From Cymodocea nodosa (Eukaryota; Streptophyta; Magnoliopsida; Alismatales; Cymodoceaceae), in contig CM072335.1 of NCBI GenBank assembly GCA_036874045.1, positions 7,894,001-7,958,000 of the forward strand: a stretch of DNA of 64,000 bases, given 5' to 3'. The translations under genes were made by a program, and so were the position numbers. The notes under the pieces were generated by a model. It was not told where the DNA came from and ran no database searches. It saw only the letters and a list, made by a program, of their open reading frames with translations. This document shows, one piece after another, positions 33,675 to 46,900 of the stretch; positions within the stretch are counted from its first letter, which is position 1, and each line of letters begins with the position of its first letter.

Positions 33675-36600
33675 CTGCCACGTGGAATAAAATAATCAGT
33701 TGAAATATGTAGAAAGACGACCATGGGAAGAGTGAACCCATACACTCTTGAATTAAAACATAAAATGGATAAGGTAGCAATTGAAAACAGGAGTAATAAC
33801 AACCCCAAAAATTCATAAGAATTACCATACAACCACTCCTTAAAATGTATGTGAATGGCATTTGCCAACTCTCTTTTCTTGTTCTCCTCGAGTTCAGCCT
33901 CTTTCATTGCTTGCTGTATCTCATTCACAGCCAAATGCTGGAAATACCACAAAATCGATTACTTAGTTTAAATAAAGACAGGCAAGATAAAAATCAGTCA
34001 AATGGCATAACGCCATCCAAATGTAAACATGAACAGGAAATGTTCATTGGGAGAATTATTAGATGAGAGTACAATATAGATAGTGCACACTTACGAATGC
34101 ACAACTTTGACACATTATAAGCTAAAGCTAAGAGTTTGACACCAGTAACAGAATGCAACAAACTTACATGTTTCCTCAGGGAAGCCATGTAATTTTCAGG
34201 CAATGGAAATGGATTCTCTTTTGTAGGCTGGCTGGGTTCATTTCCAAACCAGTTAGGAATCTGCAAATCAAAATTTGAAAAAGACAACGCATTGTCACCA
34301 TAACAATGTGCCATTTAAGAAGCCAATTGATCGTTTCTTTTTACTTTTTTGGAAAATGATCACATCTTGAAGCACATACCAAGAAGTTTGTAAAAACCTC
34401 AGGGTCAAGACATTTTGCTGATTCTGCTTGGACATCAGAAACACCAGCAGGATGAGATAATGAATCATGCGGATCAACTACCCCAAGTACAAGAGGTTCA
34501 TTCCATCTGTTGGTAGTCGAATCTAGGTGAACCTCATTCAAATGCTCAATCAACCGTGAATAAAATGTGTTATATGGTGCCACCTGTTGAAAAAGGGGAT
34601 TGAATAATTAAATCTGAAGCTTCAATGGTAAAAATGTTTTTTCGTAAGGTGTTGTTAATTGTGACATGATTTCATCACTGGAAAGTTCAAAAAAGATGAC
34701 AATGATAACGATAGACTAGAATTCTACCAGAAAAACAAAATTCAGTGGGAAAGCAATACATGTATCTTAAACTAAATGCATTTCCATTTCAGAGAAGGTA
34801 ATAAGGTAATGATAACATTGAGAATTTCAATTCAACATACATTTGTGAATGGAGTGACAAGTGAAAATTTGCAGTGACATGTATAACTTCTTGATAACGT
34901 GGCAATGTTGATCTTATGATGCCTTTCCAATAAAAAATCACAATAGGGGAAAAACTGTCAAATTGCATTATACCCCCCACCCCCATAAAACGAACTATGT
35001 TGGCAATTCAAAAGAAAAATAATGCATGCTGGAAGAGACTATTGCATACTTGCATCTAGTCACTATAGTTTCTTCACTAATCTCAAACTAACAAGAAATA
35101 ATTTAAGATTCTAATTCTACATAGATTGGTTCATGCTACTCAAACGACAAGTCAAGGCCAACTCCACCCCAACCTCTGCTCATCATCGAAACAAGAATAA
35201 GCATAAACCCTTTATTAGTTGGATACTTCGAACAGATGTCCTATAATACCAGCTACTTCTATTTTTCAATCGCATGTTAAGAGTAAATATTGTATTAGGG
35301 TTATATAAGTTTAATCCTATAATGCTAAGTTGCGTTGTCATTTCTATGTAGCCTTTACGTATAGAGGTTTCATGTTGACATCCCATTTTCTACCTAATTT
35401 CTTATGCTCTCACATGGTATCAGAGCTCAAAAAATTCTAAACCCTAGCCATCACCCCCTATCCAAAATCCTAGTTGTCATCTCCATCACCCTCCCTCTTC
35501 CACCATCGCAGCCACCACCATCCACACCCTCTTCAGCACCTGTCAGCCCTTGGCCTCCTCCAGGCCCTGAAAGGCTATCAAAAAAAAAATTTCCAGGCCA
35601 TAGGCCTGTTCCACTGGCCCTTATAGGGCCAGCAGCCAATCCGCAGCCCTTCATTGGGTTGCAGAAAATTTTTTCCAGCCACCAGATGCCTTGCTCCTGC
35701 CATTGGCTGCCCTAATGGTTCTCTCTGCTGTCTTGCATGTGGATTCATCTGGATGCCCTACCATGCTGCTACCCTTCTTACTCAGCCCTGGAAAAAGCTG
35801 AGCTGCTGCTGCTATTGCCTTCCTATTCCTTGAAGGTCCTCTCTGTAAGGTCTGGACTGATTTTTTCCCAGCGGATTGCTGTTCCACAAATCAGAACCAT
35901 TCAGGTAATTTTCTGTCATTTCTTGAAATTTACAATGGCAGCAAGAGAACCAAACACCAAGAATCTCAACAGAACATCAGAGAAACTCAATGGCAAGAAC
36001 TACTTGCTTTGCTCCTAAAGTTTTGAGACATTCATCACTGTACACTGGAAGGTAAACTCTGCTTTGATATAAAGGATAGCTCTTATGACAAGTGGTATGC
36101 CAAGAACTCGGCAGTAGTAACATAGATGGAAAACAGTGGAGTTGAGTGTTGCTCGAGGAGTAATGATGTTATGACCAACAAAGAAGATTTAGGATACACT
36201 AAAGTAAATGCATGAACATGAGAAAAACATCACTAGAGTTTTTCAGATATATGAGCAAATTTTTACATTGTATATGGGAGACCAGTCCGTCTAGGAGCAC
36301 TTTGCTACACCATGCACGTTACTAGAAGAATTAGAGATCTCTGTCAGCTGTTAACCTCTGATATAGTAACCACACGCCTAAGAATATTGGAATGAGCCAA
36401 TTGTTGCTGCCTCTGTCAAGTTTGACTTCGGAACTTTCATCCCAAGTGCATGGGCAATTACTTGGAGTAGACAGTAGACACCTTGCCAAATCTGGAGACA
36501 GCCTTTGTTCATGTACGACAGATTTCTACTGCCATTAACACACATACAGGTGACCACTTAGCAATGGCTGCTACTGGAGTTGGGCCACAACCAAGGACGT

Positions 36601-39600
36601 GGAGGAGGGTGCAAAGGCTGTACAGATGGTTGGGGATGCACACCATGCAAGCATTGTGGACACATGAACCATTGTCTGAGTATCGTGGAAGAAAGTTGGG
36701 AGACCAACATAGGCACAAGTAGCCACAAAGACCACTACCACTGCCACCACACTCTCTACCAATAGTCTAGCAGTTACAATACCTCAAGCCAATTACAAGC
36801 AATTTTTACAACTTTAGACTAGTGAATCCTTTACCACTGTAGCTCTTACTACGACTTCAAGTGTAGGTAGAGCTATGATAGCTACAAGGAAGAGTTCTTG
36901 AATTATAAACTCTGAAATCTCTTCCCAAATATGAGGTACACGTGATTAAACTTTATACCTACTTAACGAGCCTACCAAACATTACCTTTGTCACTATTCA
37001 GTTTTTGGAGAATGCACCATTCAAACCTCCTCTCAGATCAAATTAGACAATTCTTTATGTACCTGACTATCCGATTAATTTACTTTTCATTATACTATTT
37101 AGTTAAAGTGTTGTGCTTCATTTTTTCCTTTCCATTTTTAGGGAGAGCTTCTGGATTATAAACTTTTGAAGTCTCTTCCCACACGTCAAGTACACATGAT
37201 CATTTTACCTACTTAACTAGCCTACCAAACATTATCTTTGTCACTATATCTAATGGTTGTTCATGTTCTGTTTCTAGAGAATGTACCATTCAAATCTCCT
37301 CCCAGATCAAATTGAATAAAGCTCTTTATATACCTGATTTTCCAATCAATTTACTTTCCATTAGTACTATTACTATTCAACTACAGTGTTATGTTACATT
37401 TTTTTCCTTCCATTGTATTTTTTAGGACCTATGTATAAAGAAGAGGATTAGTTTGAGCCCTAAGCATGGGAAGAAGTATACCTGCTTGTTCAAGATGAGA
37501 TTCCATGGCATTGAGAACTACATCCGAGTCATCTATCCTATAAGACTATCATCTTTGACATCCTTCCCGTTGAAAGCCCCAACAAACTCTACCCTAGTTC
37601 TTCTCTCTCTCTTTTTGAATGTGAGTCATGTCTGTTAGGTAAGCATCATTATATTAACTTTAAGCAGCTTCAGTTGGTGTCTAGTCAAAATTTCTTAATT
37701 TGATCCATTTTGATATTTGAAATCTAACTTGTGTCATGTCTATTTCTAGTTATAGATATTATATTATTTTTATCAAGGACTACTTTAAGGTATCATGGGT
37801 TTACTTATTAAAAGATCATAAGTATATTCCCATAGTCATCACCCTCCTCCCAACAACCACCACCATCACCCACTTTCTAGGCCACCAACACCCCTCCTCT
37901 AATGTCCATTCACCCCTCCTCCCATGTCTAGTCCCTTTCCTACCATCTGCCCACATTCGCAACCACCACTGTTGTTGACACCTAAGTTGTCACCACTGAA
38001 TATGTCACCCCCCCCCCCTTCCCTACAATTTTTTTCCCTGCCACTAACACCAAGGCAATCTCCAAGAATAATGACTCCCAATTGTCATCACACCCATGTG
38101 TTGGCCACCCCTCTCTCTTGTGCATCCAGACCTTCTCCTTCTCCTTTGATCTTTTCTAATCTCTCCACCTATCCCACCCCACATGTCTGTCCTATCACTA
38201 CCAACAAAATAGGAAGAGAAACTCTAACTACCTCCTTGTTGCAACCATCACCGACAAGGGTTTCACAACCTTCTCTCACCACCAACAATAGGGGTCCAAG
38301 ATTCCCTCCTCATCACTGCCCTTCTCTTATGCCAATTGTCCAAGTTTTCCACCACTACTAGTCAGTCATTCTTGTGTCCAAACATGGAAGGGAGAAAAAA
38401 GGATTTTGTCTTACGTGACTACATGAGTTCTTCGCATGCCCAAGAAAAGTGTTTGCGCAAGTCATTGGCAATGCTTTAGGATGAATGAGAAGGCTATGTG
38501 TGGAGTGTTAGGGACACACCACATTGTGTCTTGCGCAACTACAGATACTCCTAAAGGACAAAAGGAAGAGTAGAAGAAGAGCAAGCAATCATCACACAAG
38601 AAAATACCAAAGATTTATGTGGTTTAGCTAAGTCTACATCCACAGGCAAAAGAAAATCACTACTATTTAATAGCGCTATCACATTCTGTGTTACGGGATG
38701 CACTCAATATGCGAACATTGATTACAGCCACCAAACACCTATTTATAGTGTCTACATTAGGACACACACTCAGTTGGACAAGAGACAAAATAACTCTTTG
38801 AATCTGCATTTCCAATAGGCAGTTAGTTGCTTACTGTCTAGGATCTTTGGATGCTTAACCAGTTAAACTATTTGTCCATCCACTGCATGCATCTTCCACT
38901 TGATTGTAGATCTTCGAAGACCTAGTTGACTAACTTAGCAAAAGTTTTGGATACTTATCTACTAACTCGCCAAACAACTTCATAGTCTTCAACTAACTCG
39001 CCTGACATCTTCACATGAGGAACTTACTCTTTAGCAATAACTCTACGACTTTTCATGTTAACTCATTGAGTTTTAAGTTAACTCAATGATTTTTTATAGC
39101 TAAGCTATTCAATTTGCTATCTAACGTTCATAGCAACTCCAACCCAAACCTCACCGTTATCTGAATAATTATTCTAGTCTCCACACAAACCTAGCAATCT
39201 CTCACTTGAAGACTGGCAGCAACCATATGACTTGTATTTCCAATTCATTGTAGCTTTTGCAATATTTCCTGTGTCATGCCTCCATTCTTCAAGTACCTAA
39301 GAGACCAATTGAGGTCATGCATAGCCTCAGTTTCCAAGTGCTCACACTCTTGATCATCATATCAACAGGATTTTCAATGCTTGCTATTTTATTCAACATC
39401 AGTGATCCTTCTTCAATCATTTCCCTAATGAAATGATATCCAATCCTGATATGCTTGGATCTAACATGAAAAGCTAGATTTTTATATTGCACTTTAACTG
39501 TCACATCAAAGTATACTATCTTCATTTTCTTTGTGCAATTCCTTCAAAAAATTCTTTAGTTAGATCCAACTCTTTAGTTAATTATGTAGCTGCAATTAAC

Positions 39601-42600
39601 TCTACTTTAATAGTTGAAAGAAAAATACTTTTTTGCAACCTTGACACTTAGCTTACAGTCATACCATTCAAAATAAAAACATATCTAAAAGTATTTCTGC
39701 CTTTGTCTAGATCTCCTGCTAGATCTAAATCACAAAAGCTTTGCAAATCTACCTTTTCTTCTTTCCTAAAACATAATCTCACATTTGTTGATCCTCTCAA
39801 GTAATGCAAAATCTACTTAATTCTCCTAGTGCTTCTTTCCAATGTTAACATAAATCGACTAACAATTCTCACTGCATGAGCTATATCAGGTCTTGTGCAA
39901 ATGATTGCATACATCAAACTTCTAACTGCTAAAACATAAGAAATATTGACCATGCACTCTCTTCTTGGTTTCTTGGCATCTGCTCCTTAGTTTCAAGTGA
40001 CTTTCTAGAGGTGTCTCTAATGCTTTAACATTTTTAAAATTAAACCTACTGAGTACATTTTCAATATAAATTTCTTGCAACAATACCAAAGTTCCTTTGG
40101 ACTGATTGTAGTGGATCTTCACTCCAAGTATCTACTTGGCAACATCCAAATTTTTCATGTTAAACTCCTTTGACATTTGTTGTTTCAACTTGTTGATTTT
40201 AGTCATACTTGCAATTGTAATGAGTATGTCATCAACATAGAACACCATGCAGCAATCACCTATTCCCTTATAATAATAGCATGCATCCATGTTGTAACTC
40301 TTGAAGCTGTTGTACACATAAATCTATCAAATCTTTTCTTCCATTGTCTAGAGGTTTGTTTCAACCCATAAAAATTATTGTGCAACTTGTAGACTAGATT
40401 CTTCTTCCCTTAAATCTCAAAACCTTCAGGCTACTCTATGTATATGTCTTCTTCTAGATCACCATGCAAGAAAGCTATGCTAATGTTTAGTTGTTCCAAG
40501 TGTAAATCTTCAACAGCAACCATGCTAAGAACCACCCTAATTGTTGTCATCTTAACCAATAGAGAAAAGATCTCAGTGCAGTCGATTCTCTCTTTTTGTT
40601 AAAAGCCTTTTACAACTAACTGAACTTTGTATCTCTTGGAACCATTAGATTCTTGTTTAATCCTATACACCAACTTGTTTTGAAGAACTTTTTTTCCTTT
40701 AGGAAATTTGGTAAGAAACCAAGTTTGATTTCTTTCAAGAGAGTTCATTTCTTCTCTCATCACAAACTCCCACTTCTTTGAGTCTGTGGCTTAAATTGCT
40801 TCTTCATAATCTTCAGGTTCTCCATCTTTTAATAACAAATAGCAGAAAGATAGGGTGAAACGTTCAAGAGGTTTAAACACTCTTGTAGATCTCCTTAATT
40901 GTTGTGCAAGGGTAACTTCTTCAGTTTCTATTTCTGCAATTTTAGTTTCATCTTCAACATCACCATTTTCATTGTTTTCTAGCTCAACATGCTTGCTGAC
41001 TTAAGGCTGAATTCCACTATATTTTTAGCCTACAATCATTTCATGCTTGTACAAAATTGATTCATTAAAGACTACGTCTTTTTTCTAAGGATCCTCCTAT
41101 TTTAGTCATCCCAAAAATGATTACCAAACTGATCAATGTCACAACCAATGAACATTTTACTATCTTCATATCCAACTTGTCCCTTGCATTGCCTTTGATG
41201 TGTACATAGGCTACACATCCAAAAACCTTCAAATAAGAGAGATTCACCTTCTTCTTAGTTCACTCCTCTTCCAAAATCTTGAAATTTAAGGGAATAAAAT
41301 GTCCTCTATTGATCAGGTAGGCGACTATACTCATTACGTCTACCCAAAACTATTTGGAGAGGCCAACATGCAATCTTATACTTCTAGCCTACTCATTTAG
41401 TGTGATGTTCATCCTCTCAGCAACATCATTTTGTTGAAGATTTTTTGAAATTGTCATCTATTAGATATCCTAATCTTCATAGAATTTCTTGAAGTCATTG
41501 TTGCAATATTCTCTTCTATTATCTGACTTCAAGCATTTCACCTTTAGATCAATCTGATTCTCTACTTCAACTTTCCACCTCTTAAAAACTGAGAAAACTT
41601 CAGACTTGTTCTTTAAGAAGTATACACAAACTTTTCTAATACAATCATCTATAAAAGTGATATAAGATTGAGAACCACCTAGGGACTTTACTAGTACTAA
41701 TCCCCAAACATCTATGTGAATTAGTACCAACATTCTTGATTTGGTTGTCCTAACTACCTTTGAGAAATTTACTCTTTTATTTCCCCAAAACACAGTCTTC
41801 ACAGAATTCCAACTCTACTGATTTTAAGTTCAAAATTATCCCCTTTGACATCATCAACTTCAGTCCATTTTCACTCATGTAGCCTAACATCTTGTGTCAC
41901 AATGTAGTACTCTCCATGCTACTTGTCATAACAATCATATTGTATTTCTCTGGGATATAGTAAAGAGTATCAATCTTCTTGCCCTTAACGATCACCATAA
42001 GACTTTTGGTTACCTTTCACTATCTATTGCCAAATTTAATGGTGTAACCAGCATCATTTAGCTGATCAATAGAAATTAAGTTCTTTGCCAAATTGGGAAT
42101 ATATTTGACATTCTCCAACTACCACATGTGTCTTAATGTGAACTTCACCTATGTCCACTATGTCCAAACTTCTGCTATCAGCAAGATAAATTTTCTTTTC
42201 TATTGTTGTATATTGGTGGAGTGGAAGGATACACCTAAGTTAAGAATCCAAAAGTCCATTAAACTTTCAATGTAACAAACTAGAGCATCTACAATCTCTT
42301 CACTGGCTGAGTTTGCTAAATCCCTATTTCCTCATTGGTCTATCCTCTTAGGAGTTCTACACTCCCTCTTGAAGTAGTCTCTTTTACCACAATTCCAACA
42401 GGTGACTTTTCTTCTATGACTACTCTTCCCTCTGAACTTAGAGCTACCCTTTTTGCCTCCACCTTAGTACTAACTTCTACCTCTATTTTCTACATTCAAC
42501 ATTGCACCAGATGTCTCTGCTTATGAGTTGCTTCTCCTATACATGTCTTCACTAAGAATCAAATCTCTAATGTCACTTGATTTTAGCTTCTTTTGACCTA

Positions 42601-43922
42601 GAGAACTGCTAACACTAATGACAACTTTGGACCAACTTTCTAGTAATGAAAATAGAAGAATGGGTGTTCTAATTTCATCATTGAAATTTATCTTCATAGA
42701 ATTTAACTGAGTCAAAATCATACTAAACTCATTAATCTAATGAGTAACACACACACCTTTTGACATCTTAAGGTTGAACGATCTCTTAATTAGGTATACC
42801 TTGTTGGAAGCTAACGATCTCTCGTTCATGTCCATCAATACTTTCATAAGGCCGATTGTGGTTTTCTCCTTAACTAGGTTGAAAGTAACATTTTGACTTA
42901 AGTTCAGTCTGATCACTCCTAGGGTTTGACAATCTAGTAGCTCCCATGTAGTCTGATCCATTCCTTCTGGTTTTCATCCTAACAACGATTCATGCAGCTT
43001 CTTCAAATATAGATAATCTTCTATCTACATTTTCTAGAATCCAAAATCATTTCCATCAAACCTATCAATCTGTAATTTACCGTCTTTTGCCATGGCTCTC
43101 ACTCTTTCTATAATTTCTTTGACAACAACATCTTACAACTTTGATACTAGATTATTGGGGGCATGTCTTGCATCCTGTGTAGCTACGGATACTCCTAGAG
43201 GACAAGAAGAAGAGTAGAAGAAGAACAAGCAATCACACACAAAGGAACACCAAAAGTTTACATGATTCAGCTAAGCCTACATCTACTATCATAAGGAAAT
43301 CACTACTATTCAATAGCATCATTACGTTCTATGTTACAGTATATACTCAGTATGTATACATTAATTACAACCACCAAACACCTATTTATAGTATTTACAT
43401 TAGGACATATACTTAGCTAGACAAGAGATAGAGTAACTCTCCGAATCTGCACTTCCAACGGATGGTTAGTTGCTTATTGTCTAGGATCCTTAGACACTTA
43501 ACTGATTGAATTGTCCATCTATCCACTACATACATCTTCTGCTTGACTATAGATCTTCGAAGACTTGATTAACTTACCAAAAGCTTTGGTCATTTATCCA
43601 CTAACTTGTCGAACAACTCTATAATCTTCAATTAACTTGTCTGACATTTTTACGTGAAGAACTTACTCTCCACATAATGAAAACTCATAGAGTTAACGAT
43701 AACTCTAGACTTTTCATGTTAACTCACTGACTTTTAAATAACTCAACGAATTTCTACAACTTCGCAGCAACTCCAACCTAAACCTCACCATTCTCTGGAT
43801 AATTGTTCTACAGTCTCCACACAAACCCAACATGGAGTTCCAATTTCTTGCAAGCAAGGTGCCACATCAAAGAAGCAACAATTGTTGTAGAAAAGGAAAA
43901 GAAAAGAAAAGAAAGAAGAAAA

Positions 43923-43954
<32 letters not shown>

Positions 43955-46900
43955 GAAAGAGAAAAAGTAAAGGAAAAAAGGAAAGAAGAAAAGAGGAAAA
44001 GAGAGAAAGAGAGAAATTAAAAAGAGAAAAAAAATGGAAAAAAAGAGAAAAAATAAGACAAAGGGAGTGAGTAAAAAGAAAAAAGAAATAAAAATATGTT
44101 AAAAAAACATTAAAAATGGTAGAAGTAAAAAAAAATAAAAACAAAAATTTTGAGGGCAGAACACATCATCTACCTACCTTCTACAAATAAACCGCATTTG
44201 CTTGTCTATTCTACTACTTTGGATTGTATCACTCGATGGTTACTTTACTGCTATTTAAGATATAGTTCTCAGATTACACTACCTATTGTTATTACTTCTG
44301 CTAGTAGCAATTGATTTCTTGCTTCAGATTGTATCTGATGGTTAATCTAATATTGTCTTAAATATAGTTCTTAAATTACTACTTGTTACTGCTACTTCTC
44401 TTATAGTAATTGAATTTTTATATTCCTCTATGAATTAGTTATTTCCTGTTATGTTTGTTGAGTTGTTATAAAGTTTATTACAAGCTAAATACTCTAGCTA
44501 AGAGAGAGTGTAAAAATAAATGACGTATTAGGGTTATATAGGTATTATGAGTTTAGTCTTACATTAGTTAAATTTGATTTATCCTTTTATTGTAGCCTCT
44601 ATATGGAAAAGCCTTATCTTTGCTAAGAGAATTATTCCACTTCCACATCTCTTATATTCTCATAGATTCCAACCAATCAAGTTTGCCAAGATTATTGGCA
44701 TGCAATAAAAATTTGAAACTACCATCCAATAAAAACCTAGCATTACTAACAATAATCCAAGCTCAAAAATAATAAGGTATCCTACAACTACTTACAAAAG
44801 GTTTCATCATGAAGCTACCTGCACTTTATGGTTATCTCCAACAATAAGAGGCCGCTGATTTACACCAAGATAAAAAATACATTCACGGCAATTGGCAATG
44901 CAGATGCGTTTTGCAGCCACAATGATGTGTACCCTTTCACAATGTTCAACACGCACAGCCTACAAAAGTGAGAAAAGAAGTCAATAATATTAGACACTTC
45001 AAAGAAGGCATTACATGATTTACTAAATGAAAAATGCACGGCAACTAAAATACATGACAAAATAATGTTACAAGAATTCTTATGTAACATACACATGCAC
45101 CCTTCCTTTTGTACTACATGTGACTTTCTAGATAATTCAATTTGGCACCAACTCATCTGTTAAAAATATGATGATTAAATAGATAAATAATACGAAAATA
45201 TGACCATTAAAGTATAATATGACATTTAAATAAACAGTAACAGGAAAAAATTTTAATGTTCCCCAAGCTTGAGCACAATCCAGAGTTTGAAAAATCACCA
45301 AAAACTTTTAATTTCCTCTATACACATGCTAGTGAAAGCAATAGTCAACAGTGCATATTGATGCACATTGCATTGTTTGGAAATTTACCAAAACATGCAA
45401 GACAACCAAGGGAGTCTCAGACACCCAAGGAGGGCCTCAGCAGTCACTCAAATATACTTGCAAAGACTGCTTTTTTATCTCCTTAACCTGGTGCTAGAAG
45501 ATCTTTCTTCTAATTTCGCTTTGCGTTTGGGGGAAAATATTTCATAGAGATTCATTGCTTGTTTAGGAAGAGATCAAAGAATTTAAGAAGGAAAATTAGA
45601 AGTACTTACCCATCTGCTCCTGAGCAGTGTTACTTACAGATAAAAGAGCAAGAAATTGGATTCCTTCCATTGCCTTTAATTGATGATTGCTTATCACTTA
45701 TTGCAGTAGTACAATACTTTCTCCACTCTCATCAATATAGGACTCTAATTCAAGCATAGGCTTTGACTTGAGGAAGAGATTGAAGATTTGACGAGGGAAA
45801 AAGAGAGGATCTCCCTATCTCCCCCAGAGAAGTATTACTTAGAGATAAAGGTGCCGTTTGGTTGGGAGTTTTTGAGTGTTTCTGTCAAAACGCCTAAGAA
45901 TATTGAACACCAAACTAAATAGCAGAAGAAACATGCATTTTTCTAAAACATTGCATTTATAAAATGTAAAATACTCTAATAAAAAATGCGACTTTGGATG
46001 GCATTTGAAAAAACATAGGTATCTTGATGCAAATGACAATAAGCAAAAGTTCTCACACTTAATAAATAGATGTAGTTAAAGAAGTTAGTCTAAAACACCA
46101 AAATTAAACTTCCTACTTGGAATATAGGATCCTTGAGCGGTAAAAGTATAAAATTACTAGATATAATGATAAGAAAATTAACAAACTACACTTGCAAGAA
46201 ACTAAATGAGTAGAAGAAAAATTTGGGTTAATCGAGGATAGTGGTTTTAAATTATAGGATACAGGGAAAAAAATAAATGTAGGAATGGAGTAAAAATAAT
46301 AGTTGATAAAATTTTAAAAGATGAAGTTATTGAAGAAATAAGTATAAAAAATAGAATTATAATGATCAAGCTTGTGATAGAAAATAGGATAGATAACAAA
46401 ATTAGTATTTAGTACACATGCACCACAGGTAGGTTTAGGAGAAGGTACTACACAAAAATTTTGGAAAGATTTGGATAGTTTAATACATAATTTACCTACT
46501 AATGAAAAGATCTTTATTGAAAGGAATCTAAATGATGTAGGGAAGCAAAGTAGAGGATATAACAAAAACCATGGGAGATTTGGATTTGGTAATAAAATGA
46601 AGCATAGCTTACAATAGTTTAGTAGTCATCACTTATTTTTAAAAAAAGAAGAATATTTAATTACATTTAAAAGTAGTTCAAATACTAGTCAAATAAATTT
46701 TTTACTTGCTAGAAAAATAGATCAAAAAATGTGTAAGGAATACAAGTTTATTCTAGAAGAAAACTTAACTACTCAACATATGTTGTTAGTATTAAGTAAA
46801 GAAAGTAGTAGAATGAAGATGTACACGATATAATAAAAGAGAAAAAAGAATACCACAAAACCTATCATAAATGTAGAAATAAAAGAACAGAGAAGTTTAA

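Larger units (their letters stand above)
38506..43832 (-). mobile_element. Tork/TNT1-type Copia retrotransposon F, nested in G
   Basis: The target duplication TGGAG is exact (38501-38505 and 43833-43837). LTRs are 38506-39196 (3') and 43153-43832 (5'), 5327 bp in all. On the minus strand: primer-binding site remnant, gag from 43093, integrase about 41802-41065, reverse transcriptase about 40760-39900 and RNase H about 39900-39289. Gag and integrase resemble the Tork/TNT1 lineage. All ORFs are broken. F runs in the sense direction of the host intron and opposite to G. Confidence 0.88.
35275..44664 (+). mobile_element. Copia retrotransposon G with short LTRs, interrupted by F
   Basis: A 5' LTR of 140 bp (35275-35414) is followed at once by TGGTATCAGAGC, then a broken gag, protease/pre-integrase region and integrase fragment. 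It is cut at 38505/43833 by element F and resumes with purine-rich sequence, a polypurine tract AAGAGAGAG and a 3' LTR (44509-44664). Reverse transcriptase and RNase H were not found on either side of F, so G is internally deleted or too decayed. It runs opposite to the host gene. A matching target duplication was not found. Confidence 0.7.
34584..44818 (-). other. 10.2-kb TBCCD1 intron
   Basis: It is bounded by GT (44818) and AG (34584) on the minus strand. Most of it is Copia element G with F nested inside. Bases 34590-35270 and 44665-44818 are original intron sequence with nothing recognised. Confidence 0.85.

Noticed and set aside
33635..33952. 105-codon minus-strand frame as one exon
   Set aside because: It reads through a GT donor at 33825-33824 into intron. 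The spliced form restores the conserved TBCCD1 tail.
35404..35887. Open frames of both strands rich in Pro and Gly
   Set aside because: They lie in the leader of Copia element G between primer-binding site and gag, and overlap each other in opposite frames.
36483..36765. Four overlapping short frames as a small gene
   Set aside because: They surround the decayed zinc-knuckle region of the gag of G.
37924..38361. Pro/Thr/Ser-rich open frame as a host cell-wall protein
   Set aside because: It follows the integrase remnant of element G in the same orientation and fits the low-complexity linker of Copia pol. No signal peptide or regular repeat.
43785..44144. Minus-strand open frame of 119 codons rich in Phe and Leu
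   Set aside because: It is the complement of a purine-rich low-complexity tract.
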